NCBI RefSeq assembly: GCF_014195505.1
Contig: NZ_JACIBV010000001.1
Coordinates: forward strand, 682,001-746,000
Reading direction: 5' to 3'
DNA from: Nonomuraea dietziae
GTDB lineage: Bacteria > Actinomycetota > Actinomycetes > Streptosporangiales > Streptosporangiaceae
Length of the DNA: 64,000 nt
Part shown: positions 24,563 through 34,268 of the stretch, in pieces
How the letters are laid out: every line of letters begins with the position of its first letter
Position numbering within the stretch: the first letter of the stretch is position 1
Notes under the pieces: generated by a model
Seen by the model: the letters and a program-made list of their open reading frames with translations, nothing else
What the model was told of the DNA's origin: nothing
Database searches by the model: none
Program-made: the position numbers and the translations under genes

Positions 24563-25197
24563 TCCTGGCCGACGACTCCGTGCTGCTGCGCGAAGGGTTG
24601 AGCCGCCTGCTCGAGGACGCGGGGCACGACGTCGTCGCGGCCGTCGGCGACGCCGCCGCGCTGCTCGACGCGGTCGAGCGGCACGAGCCCGACGTGGCGG
24701 TGGTCGACGTGCGCATGCCGCCGACGCACACCGACGAAGGGCTGCGCGCGGCGCTGGAGATCCGCGAGCGCTGGCCGGGCGTCGGCGTGCTGGTGCTGTC
24801 GCAGTACGTGGAGAAGACCTACGCGGCCACGCTCCTCGCGGGCACTACCGAAGGGCTGGGCTACCTGCTCAAGGACAGGGTCTCGGAGGTGGCCGACTTC
24901 CTCGACTCCCTCGAGCGGGTGCGGGGCGGCGGCACGGTCTTCGATCCCGAGGTGGTCAGGCAACTGCTCGCCCGCACCACCCACGCCGACCCGCTCAGCA
25001 GGCTGAGCCCGCGCGAGAGCGAGGTGCTGCGCCACCTCGCCGAGGGGTTCGTCAACGCGGCGATCGCCGAGCGGCTGCACGTGTCGCTGAGCACCGTCGA
25101 GAAGCACGTCAACGCGATCGTCGACAAGCTCGACCTGCCGCGCGACCCCGGCTACAGCCGCAGGGTGCTGGCGATCCTGCGCTACCTCGACGGCTGA
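24553..25197 (+). CDS. NarL/LuxR-family response regulator
   Basis: The protein has 214 residues from the GTG at 24553. Asp52 (VVDVRMP) is the phosphorylation site, the Lys of YLLKDRVSE is conserved, and the HTH is LSPRESEVLRHLAEGFVNAA. It is last in the ABC exporter-kinase operon and should control it. Its TGA abuts the stop of the convergent FAD gene with no base between (TGATCA). Confidence 0.93.
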   Translation: MRLILADDSVLLREGLSRLLEDAGHDVVAAVGDAAALLDAVERHEPDVAVVDVRMPPTHTDEGLRAALEIRERWPGVGVLVLSQYVEKTYAATLLAGTTEGLGYLLKDRVSEVADFLDSLERVRGGGTVFDPEVVRQLLARTTHADPLSRLSPRESEVLRHLAEGFVNAAIAERLHVSLSTVEKHVNAIVDKLDLPRDPGYSRRVLAILRYLDG

Positions 25198-26358
25198 TCA
25201 CGGCCTGCCCCCGAGGGTGCCCAGGTCGTGGGTGTAGAGCCAGGCCGTGGCCCTGTCGTAGAAGTGCCTGAAGACGATGGGCATGATCAGTTCGTTGAGG
25301 CGGCGCCTGAACGGGCCCGCGATCTTGGCGTCGCGGTTGCTCGCGGCCGATCGGGACAGCTTGCCGACCCTGGCTCTGCGCAGGCGGTCGTAGGCGGCCA
25401 GGCCGTCCTCGACGGTGGCGGCGCTCGCCACCGACTGGGCCAGGACGACGGCGTCCTCGATGGCCATCGAGGCGCCCTGTCCCGCGCCGACCGGGTGCGC
25501 GGCGTCGCCGACGAGCACGACACGGCCGCCGTGCCAGGTGGGGACCTCGGCCAGCGTGTGCATGAGGGTCGGACGGTGCAGCAGCGTGGTCGCCCTGATG
25601 ATCGCGCTCGGCTGCCGCTCGGCCCGGTGGAGCGCGGTGAGGCGCTCGAGCCACTGCTCGTCGCTCACCCCCGCGAGTTCGGGCTGCAGGGGCTCGGCCA
25701 CCTGCGCCGACCACCACACGGTTCCGTCGGGCGCGCCGAGGTGCAGGAAGGCGCCGTTGCGGGCGAAGACCATGTTGAACGTGCCAGGCCTGGACGCCAC
25801 ACCCTCGGCGATGCCGGAGACGGTGTAGAGCCCGGCGTAGGCGGGGGAGGGGGCCCGGGGGTCGAGGGCCCGCCTGGTGGCCGACCACAGGCCGTCGGCG
25901 CCCACGAGCAGGTCGGCGCGGGCGCTCGAGCCGTCGGCGAAGCGCGCCACGACGCCGTCGCCGTCGGGGGTGGTCCCTGTCAGCCGCCTGCCCGTGACGA
26001 TCCGCGCCCCAAGGCCCCTTGCGTGCTCGCGCAGCGTCTCGACCAGATGGCCGCGCATCAGGGTGGTGCTCAACAGCGGGTCGTCGGCCCGCCGTCCTCG
26101 CGGCACCTCACCGAGGAGTTTGCCTGAGGCGGCCCACATGCGCTGGTCGGGTACGGCGAAGCCGGCCTGCCGTACCTGCTCCATGCAGCCGAGCGCCCGC
26201 AGACCGCGCAGGCCGTTGGCGGCCAGGCTCAGGAACGAGCCCACCTGACCCGCGGGGTCGGCATGGGCCTCGTAGACGGTGACCTCCGCGCCGATCCCGC
26301 GCAGCGCGATCGCGCAGGCAGCCCCTGCCACACCCCCGCCGATGACGATGACGTTCAC
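25198..26358 (-). CDS. FAD-dependent monooxygenase (PHBH-like)
   Basis: The protein has 386 residues; GTG 26358 has AGGGG at a proper distance, unlike GTG 26364. The FAD motif is [15 protein letters not shown], the middle motif [13 protein letters not shown] (DG), and the C-terminal FAD site [20 protein letters not shown]. It hydroxylates an aromatic or polyketide-like substrate with NAD(P)H and oxygen. It is divergent from a TetR gene that probably represses it, as with drug-modifying monooxygenases. Confidence 0.92.
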   Translation of the reverse strand: MNVIVIGGGVAGAACAIALRGIGAEVTVYEAHADPAGQVGSFLSLAANGLRGLRALGCMEQVRQAGFAVPDQRMWAASGKLLGEVPRGRRADDPLLSTTLMRGHLVETLREHARGLGARIVTGRRLTGTTPDGDGVVARFADGSSARADLLVGADGLWSATRRALDPRAPSPAYAGLYTVSGIAEGVASRPGTFNMVFARNGAFLHLGAPDGTVWWSAQVAEPLQPELAGVSDEQWLERLTALHRAERQPSAIIRATTLLHRPTLMHTLAEVPTWHGGRVVLVGDAAHPVGAGQGASMAIEDAVVLAQSVASAATVEDGLAAYDRLRRARVGKLSRSAASNRDAKIAGPFRRRLNELIMPIVFRHFYDRATAWLYTHDLGTLGGRP

Positions 26359-26376
26359 ACACACCCCTGAATTCGT

Positions 26377-26401
26377 ATTCGGTGAATCTCGATTCGGTGA
26401 A
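26377..26401. promoter_or_regulatory. Direct repeats between monooxygenase and TetR genes
   Basis: ATTCGGTGAA occurs twice at a 15-bp interval (26377-26386, 26392-26401) in an AT-rich intergenic region, with related GAATTCG just before. Likely TetR binding or promoter elements. Confidence 0.5.
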
Positions 26402-26455
26402 ATCGAACTCAGTATGCTGAGCGGCGAAGACGCGCGTCAAGCGGAAGGGGCAGCG

Positions 26456-27121
26456 GTGGGAGTGCGCAAGGAGAAGGCGGCGGGCACCGAGGCGGCGCTC
26501 AAGGAGGCGGCGCGGCGGCTGTTCGTGGAGCGCGGCTTCCCCAACACGAAGATCACCGACATCACCCGAGCGGCAGGGCGGTCGACGGGCTCGTTCTACG
26601 ACCACTTCACCGACAAGGACGACCTGCTGCAGTCGTTGCTGCGCGACATGGAGGCGCAGGCGGACGCGGGCCTCGACGCCGGTGAGCACGAGCGCGACCA
26701 CGATCTGGCCGACCGTGACCAGCTCCGGCGGCACCTCGCCGTCTCGTGGGGCGTCTTCCGCGACCATCTGCCGGTGGTGACGGCGCTGTTCCAGTCGATG
26801 ATGTCCGACTCGCCGGGGTCGGGCAGGGTGTGGGAGAGCCTCGCCGCCGAGACCGGCCCGCTGCGCGACCACCTGGAACACATGCGTGAGCAGGGTCAGG
26901 TCCTGCCGGGCCCGCCCGAGCTGGTCGCTGCGGCCATGGGCGCCATGACCTCCCTGCTCGGCTACGCCGTGCTGACGGGGGGCGACCACGCCCCTGCCGC
27001 CTCCGACGACGAGATCGTCGACACCCTCACCGCGCTGCTGCACCACGGACTGGCCGGCGCGCCCACCTGTGAGCAGTGCGTCGGGGTCGTCCCCTCTGCG
27101 GGCGAGTCGTTTTCACCGTGA
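26456..27121 (+). CDS. TetR-family transcriptional regulator
   Basis: The protein has 221 residues from GTG 26456, preceded by [50 protein letters not shown], then [21 protein letters not shown] longer frame upstream covers the repeats and is unlikely. The C-terminal ligand domain ends in [12 protein letters not shown], with two Cys spaced CEQC, which is odd for TetR proteins and may be a redox or metal site. It is divergent from the FAD monooxygenase. Confidence 0.9.
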   Translation: MGVRKEKAAGTEAALKEAARRLFVERGFPNTKITDITRAAGRSTGSFYDHFTDKDDLLQSLLRDMEAQADAGLDAGEHERDHDLADRDQLRRHLAVSWGVFRDHLPVVTALFQSMMSDSPGSGRVWESLAAETGPLRDHLEHMREQGQVLPGPPELVAAAMGAMTSLLGYAVLTGGDHAPAASDDEIVDTLTALLHHGLAGAPTCEQCVGVVPSAGESFSP

Positions 27122-27176
27122 CGGCGGAGCCGGGTCCGGCATGCCCCCGCGCAGGACGTTCGGATTTGAGGGGGGA

Positions 27177-27213
27177 GGGCCGGGACCGGGCGGGTGAGCC
27201 CGGGTCGCGGCCC
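27177..27213. terminator. GC hairpin between convergent TetR and lectin genes
   Basis: An imperfect stem GCCGGGACCGGGC / GCCCGGGTCGCGGC with a 6-nt loop sits between the two convergent stop codons. Confidence 0.45.
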
Positions 27214-27238
27214 TTGGTGTGTCTGGTGTGGCCGGCGG

Positions 27239-27775
27239 TCAGGCCAGGGTGTCCTGGAGCTTGATCTTGCCGTCGTAGATGACGAACTTCTGGTTGGCGT
27301 TGTTCATGCACTTCCACAGGCGGACCTTGGTGCCGTTGGCGCGGGAGTTGCCGACGTCCAGGCACATCGGGCTGGCGGTGTCGATGGTGTCCTTGATGAC
27401 GATCTCTCCTCTCCTGATGACCCAGAGCTGGTTGGTGTTGCTGACGCATTGCCACAGCTGGACCTGGGCGCCGTTGGTGCGGGACTTGGTGGCGTCCAGG
27501 CACATGGGGGTGGCGGTGCCGGCGGTGTCCTCGACCTTGATCAGGCCGTTGTCGATCACGAACCTCTGGTTGGCGTTGCCGACGCATTGCCACAGCTGGA
27601 CCTTGGTGCCGTTGGTGCGGGACTTGGTGGCGTCCAGGCAGACGGGGGCGTCGTGGGTGAGGGTGTCGGGGGCGGGCAGGTGGGCGGCGGCCGTGGCGGC
27701 CGCGGCGGGCAGGACGGTGGACGCGCTCACGACGGCGACGGCGACGCCGGCCAGTAGGTGGCGAGCAAGCAGCAT
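27239..27775 (-). CDS. Secreted ricin-type beta-trefoil lectin
   Basis: The protein has 178 residues with a clear signal peptide (LLARHLLAGVAVAVVSAST, cleavage after AAAA). The ATG at 27775 follows AGGAGG. The mature part is three repeats of exactly 46 residues starting at Cys46, Cys92 and Cys138: CLDATKSRTNG, LWQC, then NANQRF/NTNQLW/NANQKF (QxF/W motif). Each has its disulfide pair. It is a stand-alone lectin domain that should bind sugar outside the cell; no catalytic domain is attached. Confidence 0.92.
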   Translation of the reverse strand: MLLARHLLAGVAVAVVSASTVLPAAAATAAAHLPAPDTLTHDAPVCLDATKSRTNGTKVQLWQCVGNANQRFVIDNGLIKVEDTAGTATPMCLDATKSRTNGAQVQLWQCVSNTNQLWVIRRGEIVIKDTIDTASPMCLDVGNSRANGTKVRLWKCMNNANQKFVIYDGKIKLQDTLA

Positions 27776-28228
27776 GGTGCCTCCTGGGCAGGTTGATCAG
27801 AACGCGAACACCATCCCGCAACTGAGGGTGATTGACCAGTTGCGTTAGGTTAATGTCTGGTCATCCACGCAATTGATCGGCATTCCGCGCCCGTCCCCTT
27901 CGGCGTCCAGGGCAACCAGATCCTCCCGCGGCTCTAGGACGACAGGCTCAAGACGTGGGCCGCCTGGCGCGACCTCGCGACGGAGGCACGCGGTCACACC
28001 GCCGCCGCCCCGACCGCCCAACCCGGCGACCGATCCGCGGGAGAGCGCAGACCACACCAGGGGAACCCTCGGCCCTCATTCCACGGATGGATCACTTCTG
28101 AGACGCCCTGCAATCGCAGGGGCCCGTAGCATCCGCATCACATTCGCTCGACCTGCGATGATAACGGTCCGATGAAGGTCGGCGGTGTGCGCGCAGTGGT
28201 GGTTCGGCCGTCGCCACGATTCGGCACA
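27776..28228. other. Intergenic region without a supported gene
   Basis: It holds the divergent promoters of the lectin and AfsR-like genes. A plus-strand stretch at about 27950-28080 reads LKTWAAWRDLATEARGH, which looks protein-like but has a stop just before it and no start; it may be a relic. No repeats or RNA genes were recognised. Confidence 0.4.
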
Positions 28229-31200
28229 ATGACTGACGTGAGAGTCGAATTGCTCGGACCGTTCGAGGTCAAGAACGGCGACGGGGCCGTGGTGGAGGTT
28301 CCTGGGGTTCGGCTGCGCGCACTGCTGGCTGCACTCGCCCTCGAACCCGGCCGGATCGTCACGCGTGCGAGGCTGGTGGACTGGATCTGGGGGCAACGGC
28401 CGCCCGCGGACGAGGTGAACGCCCTGCAGGCGTTGGTGTCCAGGCTGCGCAGGGTGTTGCCGGACGGCGTGATCGAGGCGGAGTCCGGCGGGTACCGGCT
28501 GGCCGTGACCCCTGATGCCGTGGACGTGAGCCGGTTCGAGCACCTGGTGGCTCAGGCCCGTGCCGCCGAGCCTGCGGCGCGGGCGGATCTGCTGCGCTCG
28601 GCCTTGGCGTTGTGGCGAGGTACGGCCATGGCCGACATCGCCCTGCAAGACAGCGACGCGTTCGACGCCGTGGTCGCGCGTCTGGACGAGCTCTACGTCG
28701 CCACGCTCGGGGATCGGGTGGATGCGGATATCCGTCTCGGCCGTGGCTCGGAGCTGATCTCTGAGCTGACCGAGCTGGTTGCCACGTATCCGCTACGGGA
28801 GGGGTTCGTTGCCGCCTTGATGCGAGGGCTCGCCGAGGCGGGCCGTGGGAACGAGGCCTTGACCCTGTACCAGCGGACGCGCGAGCGGCTCGCTGAGGAG
28901 CTGGGCGCCGATCCGTCAGCCGAGCTGTCCGCGCTGCACACCGCGTTGCTCCGTGGCGAGTTGGGCGAGCGGGCGGAGCACCACAGGACGAACCTGCGCG
29001 CCGAGCTGACGAGCTTCGTCGGCAAGGACCATGACGTCTCCGCGGTCGCCGGTCTGGCCATCAGTTACCGACTGGTCACCTTGACCGGACCGGGCGGCTC
29101 TGGCAAGACAAGGCTGGCCACGGAGACCGCGCGAACGTTGCTCACCGAGCTGCCGGATGGGGCGTGGCTGGTCGAACTGGCCTCGGTGGGGGGCAGCGGT
29201 GAGCTGGCGCAGGCCGCCCTTACCGCGATCGGCCTACGTGACCAGGCACTGCTCGGCAGCGCGCGGGGTGGGGAGGCGATGGATCGGCTCATCGCCGCGG
29301 TCAGGGAGCGCGCCATCCTGCTGATCCTGGACAACTGCGAGCACGTGATCGAGGCGGCCGCGGCTTTCGCGGATCGGCTTCTGGGGGAATGCAGGAGGCT
29401 GCGGATTCTGGCCACCAGCAGGGAGCCGCTCGGTATCACCGGGGAGGTGCTGTGGCAGGTCGAGCCACTCGCGCTGCCCGCGCAGGGAGCCGACCCCTCC
29501 GAGGTCGAGTCGTCACCCGCGGTGCGGCTGCTGCGGGACCGCGCGGATCTGGTGCGCAAGGACATCGGTTCCGACGCGCACACCCTGGCGGCCATGACGC
29601 GGATCTGCCGGGCGCTCGACGGGATGCCGCTGGCGATCGAACTGGCCGCGGCACGGCTGCGCACCATGTCCATCGACCAGCTGGCACGCCGCCTCGATGA
29701 CCGATTCCGTCTGTTGACCGGCGGCAGCCGTACGGCGCTTGCCCGGCACAAGACGTTGCGCGCGGTCGTCGACTGGAGCTGGGACCTGTTGACCGAGGCC
29801 GAACGCAGCGTGCTGCGGCGGCTGTCGGTGTTCTCCGGCGGGGCGAGCCTGGAGGCGGCCGAACGGGTGTGCGAGGACGAGGCCTTCGGCGGGCGGGAGG
29901 CGTTCGCCGAGGAGCAGGTGCTCGACGTGCTGACCGCGTTGATCGAGAAGTCGCTGCTGGTCGCCGACGGCGAGGACACGCCGCGCTACCGGATGCTCAA
30001 CACCATCAGGGAGTACGCGGCGCACCGGCTCGCCGAAGCCGGGGAAGCCGAGCTGGCGCACCGGGCGCACCTTGCCTACTTCACCGAGCTGGCCGAGGCG
30101 GCCGAGCCGCACCTGCGTCGGGCCGAGCAGCTGGAATGGCTGGCCACGCTCGGGGCCGAGCACGACAACATCGGTACGGCCCTGCGCGGCGCGATCGCCG
30201 CGGGATGGGCGCACGAGGCCATGCGGCTGGTCGCGGCCGTGGGCTGGTACTACTTCCTCAGCGGGCACAGGGGCGAGGGCACGGAGTTGAGCATCGCGGC
30301 CGCCTCGCTGCACGGTGAGGTGCCCGATGCGGTGCGGGCGCTGGCGTACGGCATCGTGGCAGTGTTCGTGACCTCCGGGCCCGGCCGGGATCAGTATCAG
30401 GCGCGGGAGTGGATCGAGGAGGCGCACCGGCTCACCCAGCGCAGCGGGTATCGCCACCCGATCCTCGGGTTCATCGCGCCGTTGGAGCGGATGCTGCGGG
30501 AGCCGACGGGTTTCCTGTCCGCGTTCGAGCCGCTCGTCACCGGCGACGAACCGTGGGTGCGCGCGCAGGCCAGGCTCACTCGTGGCCGGCTGCGGCTCAC
30601 GCTCGGCGGCGACGAGACTGACGTGGACACCGACATCGAGACCGCCCTCTCCGAGTTCCGCACCCTGGGTGACCGGTGGGGGATCTCGTTGGCGCTGACC
30701 TTCCTGGCCGATCGGCTCGCCATGCGCGGCGAGTTCGCACGCGCGTGTGTGCACCACGAGGAGGCGGTCACGGCGCTGACCGAGGTGGGCGGGGTCGAGG
30801 ACGTGGTCGGCCTGCGGGCGCGGCAGGCTCAGCTGTACTGGCTGCTCGGCGATGAGCGATCCAGCACGTCCGCCATGGCTGAAGCGCAGCGGTATGCCGG
30901 TGGGATCACCTGGCCGGACGCGCTCGCCGACCTCGCGCTTTCGAAGGCGCAGCTGGCGCGCTGGCGCGGCGAACCGGACCTGGCCCACCAGCACCTGGCC
31001 ACGGTGCGGGCGATGCCGGGCTACGAGGATCTGAGCGACATGGCCCGCGCCAGGGCCATGAACCTGTACGGCTACCTCACCGAGGATCTCGAGAAGGCCG
31101 GCCTGTATCAGAGCGAGGCGTTCCGCGCGGCGGTGGACTCGACGTATCCGCCGCTGATCGCCGAGATGTTGGTCGGGATCGCGGATCTCGCGCTGCGCCA

Positions 31201-31399
31201 GGGACAGTACGAGCAGGCCGTGCGATTGCTCGCGGCGAGCGACGGCGTGCGCGGTACGCCGGATCGTTCGCTGCCGGACGCTTCCAGGATCGCCGAGGAA
31301 ACGCGCGATCGCCTCGGTGAAACCGTGTTCGCCGAGGCGACTCGTGCCGGGCAGCAGCGGGATTGGCGTGAGCTGGCCGAGATCACGCTCGCTTCGTGA
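28229..31399 (+). CDS. AfsR/SARP-type transcriptional regulator with NB-ARC and TPR domains
   Basis: The protein has 1056 residues. Residues 1-90 form an OmpR-like winged helix (VRVELLGPFEVKNGDG), 95-240 the BTAD domain (LYQRTRERLAEELGADPSAE). A STAND-type ATPase follows with Walker A GPGGSGKTRLA near residue 290, ILLILDNCEHV as Walker B and EPLGITGEVLWQVEPL. The C-terminal 450 residues are TPR-like helices (GTPDRSLPDASRIAEETR). Such proteins integrate signals and activate secondary-metabolite or stress genes. The ATG at 28229 gives a short lead; GTG 28238 is possible. No nearby cluster shows its target. Confidence 0.92.
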   Translation: MTDVRVELLGPFEVKNGDGAVVEVPGVRLRALLAALALEPGRIVTRARLVDWIWGQRPPADEVNALQALVSRLRRVLPDGVIEAESGGYRLAVTPDAVDVSRFEHLVAQARAAEPAARADLLRSALALWRGTAMADIALQDSDAFDAVVARLDELYVATLGDRVDADIRLGRGSELISELTELVATYPLREGFVAALMRGLAEAGRGNEALTLYQRTRERLAEELGADPSAELSALHTALLRGELGERAEHHRTNLRAELTSFVGKDHDVSAVAGLAISYRLVTLTGPGGSGKTRLATETARTLLTELPDGAWLVELASVGGSGELAQAALTAIGLRDQALLGSARGGEAMDRLIAAVRERAILLILDNCEHVIEAAAAFADRLLGECRRLRILATSREPLGITGEVLWQVEPLALPAQGADPSEVESSPAVRLLRDRADLVRKDIGSDAHTLAAMTRICRALDGMPLAIELAAARLRTMSIDQLARRLDDRFRLLTGGSRTALARHKTLRAVVDWSWDLLTEAERSVLRRLSVFSGGASLEAAERVCEDEAFGGREAFAEEQVLDVLTALIEKSLLVADGEDTPRYRMLNTIREYAAHRLAEAGEAELAHRAHLAYFTELAEAAEPHLRRAEQLEWLATLGAEHDNIGTALRGAIAAGWAHEAMRLVAAVGWYYFLSGHRGEGTELSIAAASLHGEVPDAVRALAYGIVAVFVTSGPGRDQYQAREWIEEAHRLTQRSGYRHPILGFIAPLERMLREPTGFLSAFEPLVTGDEPWVRAQARLTRGRLRLTLGGDETDVDTDIETALSEFRTLGDRWGISLALTFLADRLAMRGEFARACVHHEEAVTALTEVGGVEDVVGLRARQAQLYWLLGDERSSTSAMAEAQRYAGGITWPDALADLALSKAQLARWRGEPDLAHQHLATVRAMPGYEDLSDMARARAMNLYGYLTEDLEKAGLYQSEAFRAAVDSTYPPLIAEMLVGIADLALRQGQYEQAVRLLAASDGVRGTPDRSLPDASRIAEETRDRLGETVFAEATRAGQQRDWRELAEITLAS

Positions 31400-31536
31400 A
31401 GGTCGCGCGCGCCCACAGGTAGCCGATCAACGAGAGCCACACACACCAGGCGATCGCCGCGACGGCCGACGGCGCGCGCAGGGTTTCGGTGATCGTCTCG
31501 CTGCAGACGTTTGCGAGAAACCGGGTGGAGCTGCTG

Positions 31537-32325
31537 TTACCGCTGACCGCTGTCCCGTTGTCCGTCAAGGCCGGTGAGGAGGTCATCGAGGGCCTTGTTG
31601 AGGGCTTCTGAGTTGGCCGGAGTGAACCATGTGGTGCGGATGCGTTCGTTGCTTCCGTTCGGGGTCTCGTGGTCGGCCGCGAGCTCGTGCAGGGAGCGGG
31701 TCTCGTCGCTCAGGGAACGACCGACGCCCTGGAAGAGGCTGCGAACGTAGCTGTCCGCATCGTCGGAGGCGATGCCGTGGCCGACGGCCCACGACGTGAG
31801 CGTGGCGAGGTACGAGTAGTGGGTGGTGAGCGTTCCCGTCAGCGCGGAGAAGACGTTGAACGCCGCCTCGTCCTCCACCGGGAGCGCCCCGCCCAGGTGT
31901 GTGAAGAGGGAGTGGACCGTCGGGTGTGAAGGGTAGGTCACCGTGACGGAGCGGCGTTCGCGTACGGCGGGCAGGGGGATGGCCCGTACCAGTGGGGCGT
32001 CAGTGGCCAGCGTCTGGCGCAGGTCGTCGATGCCGACGCCGGCCATCACGTTGACCACCACCTTGTCGGTGTCCACCTTCAAGCCGGCGAGTGCTTGGTG
32101 GCGGTCCTGACCGCGTACGGCGATGATCACCACCTCGGAACGGTCCACCACCTCCTGGTTGTCGGCGCAGACCCGCACGGACTCGAAGCGCTCGGACAGC
32201 TCCGCGACCGTGTCCGCTCCCCGAGGGGAGAGGAACACCTCCGGCGACTTGTCGCCTCCGTCGCACAGACCCGTCACGATGGCCCGGCCGATCTCGCCTA
32301 CCCCGATGATGCCGATGCGCTTCAC
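31537..32325 (-). CDS. ProC-like NAD(P)-binding oxidoreductase (pyrroline-5-carboxylate reductase family)
   Basis: The protein has 262 residues; GTG 32325 follows GAAGGA. It starts with the Rossmann motif RIGIIGVGEIGRAIVTGL, then SEVVIIAVRGQDRHQAL, VVVNVMAGVGIDDLRQTL and VRAIPLPAVRERRSVTV, as in the F420H2:NADP/ProC superfamily. Length and C-terminal helices fit ProC, but the proline-binding motif is not typical, so true proline synthesis is doubtful. It stands alone. Confidence 0.8.
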   Translation of the reverse strand: MKRIGIIGVGEIGRAIVTGLCDGGDKSPEVFLSPRGADTVAELSERFESVRVCADNQEVVDRSEVVIIAVRGQDRHQALAGLKVDTDKVVVNVMAGVGIDDLRQTLATDAPLVRAIPLPAVRERRSVTVTYPSHPTVHSLFTHLGGALPVEDEAAFNVFSALTGTLTTHYSYLATLTSWAVGHGIASDDADSYVRSLFQGVGRSLSDETRSLHELAADHETPNGSNERIRTTWFTPANSEALNKALDDLLTGLDGQRDSGQR

Positions 32326-32484
32326 GCGTCCTTCTCCATTCACGTCCATGCGCGTCGCCTCTCCTCGGAGGCTTGCGGACCCGGCTGACGCTATCCGAAC
32401 TCCGGATCGAAGCGATTGAGAAGTTTCGCGCCGCGACGCGATAATTTACGGTGAGCCGGCGTCGGCGCGAATCGTGCGGTGCGC

Positions 32485-33510
32485 TCATCTCCAGGGAGCT
32501 GTTCCTGAGGTCATTGTGACGACGACCTTGCCGGCCCTCGCGCGTCCCGCCTCGACGTAGGCGAGCGCTTGTCGCGCTTCGGTGAACGCGAAGACGCGGT
32601 CGACGACGGGCCGGATCGCGCCCGCGTCAATGAGCGAGGTGAGCTCACGGAACTGGTCTCCACTGGCCTTCATGAACAGGAACGAGTACGCCACGCGGTG
32701 GCGCCTGGCGCGGCGGCGGATCTGGAAGCTGAGCGCGCTCATCGCCAGCCTGACGATCGGATTGGCCCCGATCTCCCGGGCGAAAGCGGCGTCGGGCGGC
32801 CCCGCGATGCTGATGAGCTTCCCGCCGGGTTTGAGTACCCGCAGGGACTTGGTGAGGTTCTGGCCGCCGAGGGGGTCCAGGACGACGTCGTAGTCGTGCA
32901 GGACCGTCTCGAACGCCTGCTTGGTGTAGTCGACGATGATGTCCGCGCCCAGGCTCTTCACCAGGTCGACGTTGGCGGTGCTCGTGGTCGTGGCCACGGT
33001 CGCGCCCAGGTGTCTGGCCAGCTGGATGGCGATGGTTCCCACGCCGCCGGAGCCCGCGTGGATGAGGACCTTCTGGCCCGGCCGCAGGTGGGCCCGCTCG
33101 ACCAGCGCCTGCCACGAGGTCAGGGCGACCAGGGGAAGCGAGGCGGCCTCGGCCATGGTGAGCGTGGCCGGTTTGATCGCGACGTCGTCCTGGTGCACGG
33201 CGATGAGGTCGGCGAACGTGCCGATCCGGTCCTTGCCGGGCCGCGCGTAGACCTCATCGCCCACGGCGAACCGGCTGACGGCCGCACCCACGTCGACCAC
33301 CACCCCGGCCAGGTCGTTGCCCAGGATGAACGGGACCCGGTAGGGCAGGATCGCCTTGAACTCCCCGTCCCGGGTCTTGAGGTCGAGCGGGTTGACGCTC
33401 GCCGCGTGGATCCGGATCAGGACGTCGTCCGCGCCGACCCGCGGGTCCGGCACGTCACCGGCCCGCACACCGGCCTCGCCGCCGTAGCGTTCGACCATGA
33501 AGGCCCTCAT
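32485..33510 (-). CDS. NADP-dependent quinone/zeta-crystallin-type oxidoreductase (MDR superfamily)
   Basis: The protein has 341 residues. It has ILGNDLAGVVVDVGAAVSRF and VLIHAGSGGVGTIAIQLARH (NADP fold), with no structural zinc cysteines, so it is of the QOR type rather than a zinc alcohol dehydrogenase. It follows the SDR gene by 30 bp on the same strand, forming a two-gene operon, with a divergent TetR upstream. Likely reduces quinones or enals. Confidence 0.92.
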   Translation of the reverse strand: MRAFMVERYGGEAGVRAGDVPDPRVGADDVLIRIHAASVNPLDLKTRDGEFKAILPYRVPFILGNDLAGVVVDVGAAVSRFAVGDEVYARPGKDRIGTFADLIAVHQDDVAIKPATLTMAEAASLPLVALTSWQALVERAHLRPGQKVLIHAGSGGVGTIAIQLARHLGATVATTTSTANVDLVKSLGADIIVDYTKQAFETVLHDYDVVLDPLGGQNLTKSLRVLKPGGKLISIAGPPDAAFAREIGANPIVRLAMSALSFQIRRRARRHRVAYSFLFMKASGDQFRELTSLIDAGAIRPVVDRVFAFTEARQALAYVEAGRARAGKVVVTMTSGTAPWR

Positions 33511-33540
33511 CGTCGCCTCGCTTTCTCGTTGACGGCCGAC

Positions 33541-34224
33541 TCAGGCCGGGTTCGGCGTGGTGGCCAGGCTCTGCTTGACGTTTCGTGTGGCCTCGTCGGC
33601 GAGGATCTCGGGCAGGCCGTTGGCGATGCCGTGCAGGACCTGGGCGGCGACGTCGGCAGGGTCGGCCTTCTCAGCGGCGACGCCGGCGGCCATGTCGGTG
33701 TCCATGAACCCGACGTGGAGCGCCGAGACGGCGATGCCGCGGGGCGCCAGTTCCTCGCGGACCGCGTTGGTCTGCGCCCAGGCGGCGGCCTTGGCCGCCG
33801 CGTAGGCCCCGACCCCGGCCGGATGCCACCAGGACAGCAGGGACAGGACGTTGCACACGGCGCCGCCGCCGTTGCCCTCGATGACCGGGGCGAAGGCCCG
33901 TGTCACGCCGAGCGTGCCGAAGAAGTTCGTCTCCATCTCCAGCCGCACAGCTTTCAGGTCGCTGACGATCAGAGGGGTGCCGGTGGAGATCCCGGCGTTG
34001 TTCACCAGCAGCGTCGCATCCGATGCGATCCGGGCTGCGGCCTGGATCGACTCCTCGTCGGTCACGTCCAGGCGCAGCGGGATGACGTCGGCCATGTCCA
34101 CGCTCTGCGGGTGGCGCGCCGCCGCGTACACCTTCGCTCCGCGCTCCACGAGCTGGGCGGCCAGATGGCGCCCCAGTCCCCGGTTGGCGCCGGTGACCAC
34201 GGCGACCGCGTCCTTCAGTTCCAT
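33541..34224 (-). CDS. Short-chain dehydrogenase/reductase
   Basis: The protein has 227 residues. Cofactor motif TGANRGLGRHLAAQL, LLVNNAGIS, the Ser/Tyr/Lys triad in LSLLSWWHPAGVGAYAAAKA, and VSALHVGFMDTDMA. It is first in the operon with the quinone reductase, divergent from TetR 34340-34900. The arrangement suggests inducible detoxification of carbonyls or quinones. Confidence 0.92.
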   Translation of the reverse strand: MELKDAVAVVTGANRGLGRHLAAQLVERGAKVYAAARHPQSVDMADVIPLRLDVTDEESIQAAARIASDATLLVNNAGISTGTPLIVSDLKAVRLEMETNFFGTLGVTRAFAPVIEGNGGGAVCNVLSLLSWWHPAGVGAYAAAKAAAWAQTNAVREELAPRGIAVSALHVGFMDTDMAAGVAAEKADPADVAAQVLHGIANGLPEILADEATRNVKQSLATTPNPA

Positions 34225-34268
34225 GTCTGCTCCTCACGTCGCGGGGCTCATATGACCAAACCCACGAA

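Noticed and set aside
27177..27213. Hairpin as possible attachment site
   Set aside because: It lies between convergent stop codons and is GC-rich with imperfect arms, which fits a terminator better.
31383..31586. Minus-strand 67-residue frame ending in a membrane-like segment (AVAAIAWCVWLSLIGYLWAR)
   Set aside because: It overlaps the ends of both neighbouring genes, has no ribosome site, and only its last 30 residues look like protein. At most a relic.
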